Part shown: in pieces, positions 26,229 through 34,202 of the stretch
How positions within the stretch are numbered: position 1 is the first letter of the stretch
Layout of the letters: the number at the start of each line of letters is the position of its first letter
Source: an uncultured Bacteroides sp.
GTDB taxonomy: Bacteria; Bacteroidota; Bacteroidia; Bacteroidales; Bacteroidaceae
Direction of reading: 5' to 3'
Assembly: GCA_937890825.1 (NCBI GenBank)
Contig: CALADS010000094.1
Span: 1-64,000 of the forward strand
Length of the DNA: 64,000 nucleotides
Notes under the pieces: model-generated
The model's input: the letters and a program-made list of their open reading frames with translations, nothing else
What the model was told of the DNA's origin: nothing
Database searches by the model: none
Position numbers and translations under genes: made by a program

Positions 26229-26389
26229 AGTTTATTTTTGAACATTCCTATTTAAAAAAGCAAAAAGTCCGAAATATCTTCCCTTGAAAAGCATTTTTCT
26301 GTCGAGCTATGTGGTTTAAAACAGCATGAAAAGTTGTTTTTGCTGTTGTAGAAAATAAGAATTAAATGTACGTATGAGGATAGATTTGC

Positions 26390-26397
26390 TATTTTTG
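26390..26397 (+). promoter_or_regulatory. -7 element of the transaldolase-like gene
   Basis: TATTTTTG lies 28 bp before the ATG at 26425. A TTTG further upstream (26385-26388) is too close to act as -33. Confidence 0.5.
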
Positions 26398-26424
26398 CCA
26401 AGTTAACAATTAAAACTATATGGT

Positions 26425-27081
26425 ATGAAATTCTTTATTGATACAGCCAATCTTGAGCAGATTCAAGAGGCTTATGATTTGGGAGTTCTCGATGGCGTAA
26501 CAACGAATCCTTCGCTGATGGCTAAAGAAGGAATCAAAGGAGTAGAGAATCAGCATAAGCATTATGTGGATATTTGCAACATCGTGCACGGCGATGTGAG
26601 TGCCGAAGTGATTGCTACCGATTATGAAGGCATGATACGCGAAGGCGAGCAACTGGCTGCCCTCAATCCGCATATCGTGGTTAAGGTGCCTTGTATAGCA
26701 CAGGGTATCAAGGCTATTCGTTATTTCACGCAGAAGGGCATTCGGACCAACTGTACACTGGTATTCTCGGTGGGACAGGCTTTGTTGGCTGCCAAGGCAG
26801 GAGCTACGTATGTATCTCCCTTTGTGGGCAGGCTCGATGATATTTGCGAAGATGGTATAGCGTTAGTGGCTCGTATTGTAGAAATGTATCGCACGTATGG
26901 ATATACCACTCAGGTGTTGGCAGCTTCCATCCGTCATACGGCACACATCGTGCAGTGCATAGAGGCAGGTGCAGATGTAGCCACCTGTCCGCTGGCTGCC
27001 ATCAAGGGCTTGTTGAATCATCCTCTGACCGATGCCGGTCTGCAGAAATTTCTGGCAGATTACGAGCGGGTAAATGGATAA
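26425..27081 (+). CDS. Transaldolase / fructose-6-phosphate aldolase-like protein
   Basis: This 218-aa short transaldolase has MKFFIDTANLEQIQEA, GVTTNPSLMAKEG, the Schiff-base lysine strand HIVVKVPC, NCTLVFSVGQALLAAKAGATYVSPFVGRLDD and LAASIRHTAHI. The short form is found among TalC transaldolases and Fsa aldolases, which cannot be separated by eye; pathway need favours transaldolase of the pentose phosphate pathway. It is a single-gene unit with a hairpin 12 bp downstream. Confidence 0.9.
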   Translation: MKFFIDTANLEQIQEAYDLGVLDGVTTNPSLMAKEGIKGVENQHKHYVDICNIVHGDVSAEVIATDYEGMIREGEQLAALNPHIVVKVPCIAQGIKAIRYFTQKGIRTNCTLVFSVGQALLAAKAGATYVSPFVGRLDDICEDGIALVARIVEMYRTYGYTTQVLAASIRHTAHIVQCIEAGADVATCPLAAIKGLLNHPLTDAGLQKFLADYERVNG

Positions 27082-27093
27082 TAGACAAAGGCA

Positions 27094-27150
27094 ACTCCTG
27101 GCTTGAAAAGATTTTTTTTTTAGGCCGGGAGTAATAGTTTTTTGCAGTTC
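27094..27150 (+). terminator. Hairpin and T-rich stretch after the transaldolase gene
   Basis: ACTCCTGGC (27094-27102) pairs with GCCGGGAGT (27124-27132). The long T run is in the loop, and a shorter one (TAGTTTTTT) follows the stem. Probably a terminator, of unusual shape. Confidence 0.5.
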
Positions 27151-27235
27151 GGTTGTATTATATAAAAGGCTGTTGGTAAGAATGAGGTAAACAGCCTCTA
27201 CGACTATGAAAGCAAAAATTGTAAAATAAATAAGT

Positions 27236-29476
27236 ATGAAGCATTGGAAATACTTTGTGGGAGTTCCGTTTTTTACCGTGTTCTTTTCCTGCACTTCAAC
27301 CCCCAACCAGCAGCCGGTGGATTATGCTGCTGAAGTTAACCCCTTTATTGGTACAGATTTTACAGGCAATACCTATCCGGGCGCACAGGCGCCTTTTGGT
27401 ATGGTGCAACTCAGCCCGGACAATGGCCTGCCCGGGTGGGATCGGATTTCCGGCTATTTTTATCCAGACAGTACCATTGCCGGATTCAGCCATACACATC
27501 TCTCCGGTACAGGAGCAGGTGATTTGTATGATATTTCCTTTATGCCGGTAACATTGCCCTATAAAGAGGCACCTGCTCCGTTGGGTATCCACTCTCTCTT
27601 TTCACATGCTGATGAAGAAGCTTCGGCCGGATATTATAAAGTGTTGCTGAAAGATTATGGCATCCGGGTGGAGCTGACAGCTACCGAGCGGTGCGGCATC
27701 CAGCGGTATACTTTTCCCGAGGCTCAGGCTGCTGTTTTCCTGAATCTGCGCAAGGCTATGAACTGGGATGCCACCTTGGATTCGCACATCGAGCAGGTGG
27801 ATTCCGTTACCGTGCGTGGTTACCGCTTCTCTAACGGCTGGGCACGTAATCAGAAAATCTATTTCTGCTCTCGCTTTTCGCGACCGTTTCATCAAATGTC
27901 GGTCGATTCGGCTGAGGTGGTGCAAGACGGCAAACGGATAGGAACGTCGGTTATTGCCCGCTTTGACTTTAAAACGCAGCCAGAAGAACAGATTACCGTG
28001 AGCACGGCTATCTCTGGAGTGAGCATGGACGGAGCGGCACGCAATCTGGTGGCTGAAGTGCCTGATGATCATTTTGATTATTACCGCGAACAGGTGCGCA
28101 AACAGTGGAACGAAGAATTGGGACGCATTGAGATTACCACCGATGATAAGGATGAACGGGCTAAATTCTATACAGCTCTCTATCATAGCATGATAGCGCC
28201 TACCATCTACAGCGATGTAGACGGACGTTATAAGGGTCCCGACGGGCAGACTCATCTTGCAGAGGGTTGGGTGAATTACGGCACTTTCTCCTTGTGGGAT
28301 ACGTTCCGGGCTGCCCATCCGCTTTATACCATTCTCGATACTAAGCGCACGGCTGATATGGTAAACTCCTTGCTGGCTTTCTATGAGCAGAACGGCCGTT
28401 TGCCGGTGTGGAATTTCCAGGGCAGCGAAACGGACATGATGATAGGTTATCATGCCGTACCTGTCATTGTAGATGCTTATCTGAAAGGAATTGAAGGATT
28501 CGATGCGCGCAAGGCCCTGGATGCTTGTGTGGCCACTGCCAATCTGGATGAATACCGTGGTATCGGTCTTTATAAGAAATATGGCTATGTACCGTATGAT
28601 GTAAAGGATAGCTATAATTCAGAGAACTGGTCTCTTTCCCGTACGTTAGAGTATGCTTTCGATGATTATTGCATAGCCCGTATGGCCGAAAAAATGGGCG
28701 ACCAGAAAATTGCTCAGGAATTTTTTCAGCGTGCCAGTCAGTATAGCAATGTCTATAATCCAGGCTCTTCGTTTATGCAGCCCCGCGATGGCAAAGGCAA
28801 GTTCCTTTCACCCTTCTCGCCCGATGACTATACAGAACATATCTGCGAGAGCAACGGTTGGCAATACATGTGGTCGGTGCAGCACGATGTAGACGGATTG
28901 ATTCATCTGGTGGGCGGGCAGGAACGTTTTGCCCAAAAACTGGACAGTATGTTTACGTACGTACCGGCCGGCAAGGAAGACCTCCCTATCTTCAGTACGG
29001 GTATGATAGGCCAGTATGCACATGGCAATGAGCCTAGCCATCACGTGATTTATCTGTACAATGCGGTGAATCAACCCTGGAAGACTCAGCAGTATGCCGC
29101 TCAGGTGATGCACGAACTCTACCTGAACACACCGGCCGGTCTTTGTGGCAATGAAGACTGTGGCCAGATGTCGGCCTGGTATGTGTTCAGTGCTATGGGA
29201 TTCTACCCGGTCAATCCCGTCAGCGGACGTTATGAGATAGGTACTCCGCTATATCCGGAAATGAAATTACACCTGCCGCAGGGCAAGACGTTTACGGTGC
29301 AGGCCAAGCATGTAAGCCGAGAGAATTGTTACATTCAGTCGGTGACATTCAATGGAGAACCCTATACCAAGAGCTACCTCACTCATGAGGATATACTGGC
29401 CGGTGGTGTGCTGCAGTTCGAAATGGGCAGCCAGCCTGGCAAGGTGTGGTACACCAATGCTCAGGCAGATAAATAA
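27236..29476 (+). CDS. GH92 glycosidase (alpha-mannosidase family), lipoprotein
   Basis: This 746-aa protein starts with a lipoprotein signal (FFSC, Cys19). GH92 enzymes are calcium-dependent exo-alpha-mannosidases acting on N-glycans or mannans. The family opening VNPFIGTDFTGNTYPGAQAP is present in two parts (NPFIGT, NTYPGA). Later come SLWDTFRAAHPLYT, GSETDMMIGYHAVPV and the C-terminal GNEDCGQMSAWYVFSAMGFY, which holds catalytic acids. It is followed after 32 bp by a second GH92 gene. No SusC/SusD pair is adjacent, so its substrate source is unclear. Confidence 0.93.
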   Translation: MKHWKYFVGVPFFTVFFSCTSTPNQQPVDYAAEVNPFIGTDFTGNTYPGAQAPFGMVQLSPDNGLPGWDRISGYFYPDSTIAGFSHTHLSGTGAGDLYDISFMPVTLPYKEAPAPLGIHSLFSHADEEASAGYYKVLLKDYGIRVELTATERCGIQRYTFPEAQAAVFLNLRKAMNWDATLDSHIEQVDSVTVRGYRFSNGWARNQKIYFCSRFSRPFHQMSVDSAEVVQDGKRIGTSVIARFDFKTQPEEQITVSTAISGVSMDGAARNLVAEVPDDHFDYYREQVRKQWNEELGRIEITTDDKDERAKFYTALYHSMIAPTIYSDVDGRYKGPDGQTHLAEGWVNYGTFSLWDTFRAAHPLYTILDTKRTADMVNSLLAFYEQNGRLPVWNFQGSETDMMIGYHAVPVIVDAYLKGIEGFDARKALDACVATANLDEYRGIGLYKKYGYVPYDVKDSYNSENWSLSRTLEYAFDDYCIARMAEKMGDQKIAQEFFQRASQYSNVYNPGSSFMQPRDGKGKFLSPFSPDDYTEHICESNGWQYMWSVQHDVDGLIHLVGGQERFAQKLDSMFTYVPAGKEDLPIFSTGMIGQYAHGNEPSHHVIYLYNAVNQPWKTQQYAAQVMHELYLNTPAGLCGNEDCGQMSAWYVFSAMGFYPVNPVSGRYEIGTPLYPEMKLHLPQGKTFTVQAKHVSRENCYIQSVTFNGEPYTKSYLTHEDILAGGVLQFEMGSQPGKVWYTNAQADK

Positions 29477-29508
29477 TAGAACCAATTATATCTTTTAATT
29501 CTAATAAT

Positions 29509-31791
29509 ATGTTTATGATGAAGAAACTTTTAGTTTTTATAGGTTTGCTTGCCGCATTACAAGTGCTGCAGGCCAAAGACTATACCCGTTATGTCAGTCC
29601 GTTGGTAGGAACGCTTTCGTCCTTCGAACTATCTACCGGTAATACTTATCCGGCTATAGCTCGTCCGTGGGGCATGAACTTCTGGACACCGCAGACTGGA
29701 AAGATGGGCGATGGATGGCAGTATGTATATACAGCTCATAAGATTCGCGGATTCAAACAGACTCACCAACCCAGTCCGTGGATTAATGACTACGGACAGT
29801 TCTCTATCATGCCGATAGTAGGTACACCCGAGTTTGATGAAGAAAAGCGTGCCAGTTGGTTCTCGCACAAAGGCGAAGTAGCTCTGCCGCATTATTATAA
29901 GGTATATTTGGCTGAATACGATGTGCTTACCGAGTTTACACCTACTGAGCGTGCGGTGATGTTCCGTTTCACCTTTCCCGAAAACGAACATTCTTATGTA
30001 GTGGTGGATGCTTTCGATAAGGGTTCATACGTGAAGATTGAGCCGGAGAAAAAACGTATCGTAGGATATACTACCCGCAACAGCGGCGGTGTACCTGCTA
30101 ATTTCAAGAATTATTTCGTAGTGGAATTCGACAAGCCTTTTACGTATCAGGCTGCCGTAAACGACGGCACCTTGCAAGAGGGCAAATGCGAACAGCAGGC
30201 CAATCATGCCGGTGCCATCATTGGTTTTCAAACTGTAAAGGGCGAAGTGGTTCATGCGCGTGTAGCTTCTTCTTTTATCAGCGCAGAGCAGGCCGAACGT
30301 AATCTGGGCGAATTAGGTGACCAAAGTTTTGACCAATTGGTACAGAATGGACGTAAGGCTTGGAATGATGTGTTGGGTAAGATTGAAGTAGAAGGTGGAA
30401 GCCAGGAACAGTTCCGTACGTTCTACTCTTGTCTGTATCGTTCACTGTTGTTCCCGCGTGCCTTCTATGAATACGATGAGGCTGGTAAGCCTGTACACTA
30501 TAGTCCTTACAACGGTGAAGTATTGCCGGGATATATGTATACCGATACCGGTTTTTGGGATACGTTCCGTTGTCTGTTCCCCTTCCTGAACCTTATGTAT
30601 CCTTCTGTAAATTTACAGATTCAGGAAGGACTCATCAATACGTATAAGGAAAGTGGATTCTTCCCGGAATGGGCCAGTCCCGGACACCGTGGATGCATGG
30701 TGGGCAACAATTCTGCTTCGGTATTGGTGGATGCTTACCTGAAAGGGGTACAAGTGAAAGAGGTGGAAACCTTGTATGAAGGTTTGTTGCACGGCACGGA
30801 AAATGTGCATCCGGAAGTATCTTCTACCGGTCGCCTGGGACATGAATATTATAATAAGTTGGGCTATGTACCCTATGATGTGAAAATCAATGAAAACACG
30901 GCCCGTACCTTAGAATATGCTTATAATGACTGGTGTATCTATCAGTTGGCTAAAGAACTGAAACGTCCTAAAAAAGAACTGAAACTCTTTGCCAAGCGTG
31001 CCATGAATTATCAGAATGTCTTTGATAAGGAAAGCAAACTGATGCGTGGCCGCAATGAGAACGGTGAATTCCAGGCACCCTTTTCACCGCTGAAATGGGG
31101 CGATGCCTTTACCGAAGGCAACAGCTGGCATTATTCTTGGTCGGTATTCCACGATCCTCAGGGATTGATTAACCTGATGGGAGGCAAAGAATGTTTTGTA
31201 CAGATGCTCGATTCTGTATTTACTGTACCGCCCTTGTTTGATGACAGTTATTATGGACAGGTAATTCATGAAATCCGTGAGATGACCGTGATGAACATGG
31301 GTAACTATGCGCATGGCAATCAGCCTATTCAGCACATGATTTATCTGTATGATTATGCCGGACAGCCCTGGAAGGCTCAGTATTGGTTGCGTCAGGTAAT
31401 GAACCGTATGTATACAGCCGGCCCCGACGGTTATTGTGGCGATGAAGACAATGGTCAGACATCTGCCTGGTATGTGTTCTCGGCTTTAGGCTTCTATCCT
31501 GTATGCCCGGGTACCGATGAATATGTACTGGGTGCTCCCTTGTTCAAGAAAGCTACCCTGCATCTGGAAAACGGACAGAACGTGGTAATCGATGCTCCGG
31601 CCAACAGTGCCAAGAATCTCTACATTGAGTCTCTGCAATGGAACGGTGCCGACTATACAAAAAATTATCTGAAGCATGCTGATTTGCTGAAAGGCGGTAC
31701 GCTGAAATTCGAGATGGGTAGTGAACCGAACACCCATAGAGGTGTACTTCCTGAAGATATGCCGTATTCCTTCTCTAATGAGAAGAACTGA
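29509..31791 (+). CDS. GH92 glycosidase (alpha-mannosidase family), periplasmic form
   Basis: This 760-aa protein has an ordinary signal peptide (MKKLLVFIGLLAALQVLQA), without a lipobox, so it is likely periplasmic. The true start may be the ATG at 29515 or 29518. Family motifs are YVSPLVGT, NTYPAIARPWGMNFWTPQTG, FWDTFRCLFPF, FFPEWASPGHR and DEDNGQTSAWYVFSALGFYP. The differences at the substrate-facing motifs from its neighbour (WASPGHR against GSETD) suggest a different linkage or aglycone. It ends before a strong bidirectional terminator. Confidence 0.93.
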   Translation: MFMMKKLLVFIGLLAALQVLQAKDYTRYVSPLVGTLSSFELSTGNTYPAIARPWGMNFWTPQTGKMGDGWQYVYTAHKIRGFKQTHQPSPWINDYGQFSIMPIVGTPEFDEEKRASWFSHKGEVALPHYYKVYLAEYDVLTEFTPTERAVMFRFTFPENEHSYVVVDAFDKGSYVKIEPEKKRIVGYTTRNSGGVPANFKNYFVVEFDKPFTYQAAVNDGTLQEGKCEQQANHAGAIIGFQTVKGEVVHARVASSFISAEQAERNLGELGDQSFDQLVQNGRKAWNDVLGKIEVEGGSQEQFRTFYSCLYRSLLFPRAFYEYDEAGKPVHYSPYNGEVLPGYMYTDTGFWDTFRCLFPFLNLMYPSVNLQIQEGLINTYKESGFFPEWASPGHRGCMVGNNSASVLVDAYLKGVQVKEVETLYEGLLHGTENVHPEVSSTGRLGHEYYNKLGYVPYDVKINENTARTLEYAYNDWCIYQLAKELKRPKKELKLFAKRAMNYQNVFDKESKLMRGRNENGEFQAPFSPLKWGDAFTEGNSWHYSWSVFHDPQGLINLMGGKECFVQMLDSVFTVPPLFDDSYYGQVIHEIREMTVMNMGNYAHGNQPIQHMIYLYDYAGQPWKAQYWLRQVMNRMYTAGPDGYCGDEDNGQTSAWYVFSALGFYPVCPGTDEYVLGAPLFKKATLHLENGQNVVIDAPANSAKNLYIESLQWNGADYTKNYLKHADLLKGGTLKFEMGSEPNTHRGVLPEDMPYSFSNEKN

Positions 31792-31833
31792 GCAGTCAGC
31801 TTCTAATCAGATAACAAGAATACCTCTATATGC

Positions 31834-31875
31834 AAATGAGGGGGTGAAGTTCAACTTCACCCCCTCATTTTTGCT
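31834..31875. terminator. Strong bidirectional terminator between GH92 and glutamine synthetase genes
   Basis: A perfect 17-bp stem (31834-31850 with 31854-31870) has a 3-nt loop, with A and T runs at its two flanks. It separates two convergent genes. Confidence 0.92.
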
Positions 31876-31922
31876 ATAAGTTTATGTATAAACCATGTTT
31901 TTTTACCTCATATCTCAGCTTC

Positions 31923-34112
31923 TTACTTTGTGAACAGCAGTTCGCGGTATTTCGGCAAGGGCCAGATTTCGTCATCGATTTCCATTTCCAGGTGGTCGAT
32001 ATGGTCGCGGATGCTTTCCAGGTACGGACGTACCAACTCTTCATAAGCGAAAGCCTTGTCACGATAGTTCTCCTTGTGATTAGCCACCTTGCGAGCTTCA
32101 GTCATTTCGCGCACTTGCATTTTGATGGCAGTAACTCGCTTGGAAATTTCGCGAATCAGCTCCTTGCGGTCGGCACTGAGTTCTTCATACTCTTCGGTAG
32201 AGAAAGTTTCACGCAATCCACGAAGATTCTCCAGCAGTCTGTTTTGGTAGGTTACGGCTGTAGGCACAATGTGGTTGATGGCCAAATCACCCAAAACGCG
32301 GCTTTCAATCTGTACCTTCATGGTATATTTCTCCAACTCTACTTCCAGGCGGCAAGCCAATTCGGTTTCGTTGAAAATGCGTTCTCCTATTAAGACTGCT
32401 CTCGACTGATTATCCATATAGTGCATCAAGGCTTCGGGCACGTGGCAGATGTTGGTCAGTCCCCGTCGGGCAGCTTCATTTCTCCATTCTTCTGAATAGC
32501 CATCGCCTTCAAAGCGGATAGGTTCTGATGCCAGAATTGTTTCCTTCAATACACGGAAGATAGCTTCATCTTTTCCTATGCCCTCTTCCATCAGTTTATC
32601 GATAGAAGCTTTGAATTCATTCAGTTGGTTGGCCATGGATGCATTGATAGCTATCATGGCGGCTGCACAGTTGGCCGATGAACCTGCTGCACGGAATTCA
32701 AATCGGTTGCCGGTAAAGGCAAAAGGAGAAGTGCGGTTGCGGTCGGTTGTATCCAGCAGAATTTCCGGAATTCTGCCGATGCCCAATTTCAGGGTAGTCT
32801 TTTCTTCAGCGGTCATCTGGCTGCTGTTTACCTGGCGGGTAAATTCATCCAGAATGCCAGAGAGCTGTTTGCCCAGGAAGATAGAAAGGATGGCGGGCGG
32901 TGCCTCGGCAGCCCCCAGTCGGTAACTGTTTCCTGCGCTGCTGATAGAGGCACGGAGTAAATTCTGATTTTTATACACCATCATCAATACATTGACCAGG
33001 AATGTGAGGAACAGCATGTTTCCTTTGGGGTTTTTACCAGGAGCAAAGAGGTTGATACCGGTATCCGTACACAAAGACCAATTGTTATGCTTGCCCGAAC
33101 CGTTTACACCGCTATAGGGCTTTTCGTGCAGTAATACAGCGAATTGATGCTTGCGTGCTATACGCTTCATCAAATCCATAACCAATTGGTTGTGGTCATT
33201 GGCCAGGTTGCAGTTTTCAAAGATGGGTGCCAATTCAAATTGGTTGGGTGCCACCTCATTGTGGCGGGTCTTTACCGGAATTCCCAGTTTATGGCATTCT
33301 ATTTCCAGTTCTTTCATGAAAGCCGTAACCCGGGGTGGGATAGAGCCAAAGTAGTGGTCTTCCAACTGTTGGTCTTTGGCAGAGGAGTGTCCCATCAGCG
33401 TACGTCCGGTCAGGCAAAGATCCGGTCGTGCATTATAGAGAGCCAGGTCTACCAGAAAATATTCCTGCTCCCATCCCAAGTTGGTATACACCCGGCTGAT
33501 ATTCCGATCGAATAGCTGACATACTTCCGTAGCTGCTTTGTCTACGGCTGCCAGTGCCTTCAGCAAAGGAGTCTTGTAGTCGAGGGCTTCACCTGTGTAT
33601 GAGATGAAGATAGTAGGAATACATAAGGTGGTATCTACTACAAAAGCCGGCGATGATACATCCCAAGCTGTATATCCTCTTGCCTCAAAGGTATTGCGGA
33701 TACCTCCGTTCGGGAAGGAAGAAGCGTCCGGTTCCTGCTGGATAAGGAGCTTGCCAGAGAAACGCTCAATCACTTCCGAGTCTTCTCCAAATTCTATAAA
33801 GCCATCATGCTTTTCGGCTGTACCGTCAGTAAGCGGTTGGAACCAGTGAGTATAGTGGGTGACGTTGAGTGATTTTGCCCAACTCTTCATGCCATTGGCT
33901 ATGAGGTCGGCCATTTCGCGGTTGATGGGAGTGCCTTTCTCTATGGCGTTTACCACAGCTTTGTAGGCTTCTTTAGGCAGGTATTCCTGCATTTTCTTTC
34001 GGTCGAACACATGGCTGCCATAATAGTCGGACAGCTTGTTGGAGGGAGTGGTGACTTCCAGCGGACGTCGGTTTGCCAACTCCTGCAAAGCAAAAAATCT
34101 CATTTTTGACAT
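31923..34112 (-). CDS. glnN: Type III glutamine synthetase
   Basis: This 729-aa enzyme makes glutamine from glutamate and ammonium with ATP. It is the GSIII form common in Bacteroidetes. Features include MRFFALQELANRRP at the start, WFQPLTDGTAEKHD, the metal-binding AGSSANCAAAMIAINA region, KHNNWSLCTDTGINLF and RHNEVAPNQFELAPIFE. The frame is open to an ATG at 34178, but a -7 box (34144-34151) lies inside that extension, and MSKMRFFALQ is the usual GSIII beginning. The start at 34112 was therefore chosen. It is divergent from the DUF5686 gene. Confidence 0.95.
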   Translation of the reverse strand: MSKMRFFALQELANRRPLEVTTPSNKLSDYYGSHVFDRKKMQEYLPKEAYKAVVNAIEKGTPINREMADLIANGMKSWAKSLNVTHYTHWFQPLTDGTAEKHDGFIEFGEDSEVIERFSGKLLIQQEPDASSFPNGGIRNTFEARGYTAWDVSSPAFVVDTTLCIPTIFISYTGEALDYKTPLLKALAAVDKAATEVCQLFDRNISRVYTNLGWEQEYFLVDLALYNARPDLCLTGRTLMGHSSAKDQQLEDHYFGSIPPRVTAFMKELEIECHKLGIPVKTRHNEVAPNQFELAPIFENCNLANDHNQLVMDLMKRIARKHQFAVLLHEKPYSGVNGSGKHNNWSLCTDTGINLFAPGKNPKGNMLFLTFLVNVLMMVYKNQNLLRASISSAGNSYRLGAAEAPPAILSIFLGKQLSGILDEFTRQVNSSQMTAEEKTTLKLGIGRIPEILLDTTDRNRTSPFAFTGNRFEFRAAGSSANCAAAMIAINASMANQLNEFKASIDKLMEEGIGKDEAIFRVLKETILASEPIRFEGDGYSEEWRNEAARRGLTNICHVPEALMHYMDNQSRAVLIGERIFNETELACRLEVELEKYTMKVQIESRVLGDLAINHIVPTAVTYQNRLLENLRGLRETFSTEEYEELSADRKELIREISKRVTAIKMQVREMTEARKVANHKENYRDKAFAYEELVRPYLESIRDHIDHLEMEIDDEIWPLPKYRELLFTK

Positions 34113-34143
34113 ACTTTGTCTCTCTTTTGTTGATTGTTGGGCA

Positions 34144-34171
34144 CAAAAGTACACGTTTTTTTCTATATTTG
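34144..34171. promoter_or_regulatory. Back-to-back -7 elements for glnN (-) and the DUF5686 gene (+)
   Basis: The minus strand has TACTTTTG (34144-34151), leading to glnN. The plus strand has TATATTTG (34164-34171), leading to the DUF5686 gene. They are 12 bp apart, so their upstream regions overlap and the two genes may compete for polymerase. Confidence 0.6.
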
Positions 34172-34202
34172 CTTCCATTTTTTAGAGTTTTATGATTGCT
34201 GA

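Noticed and set aside
23000..26424. Riboswitch in the M16 leader
   Set aside because: Only a small hairpin and the 11-bp units are seen. No known riboswitch consensus core could be recognised.
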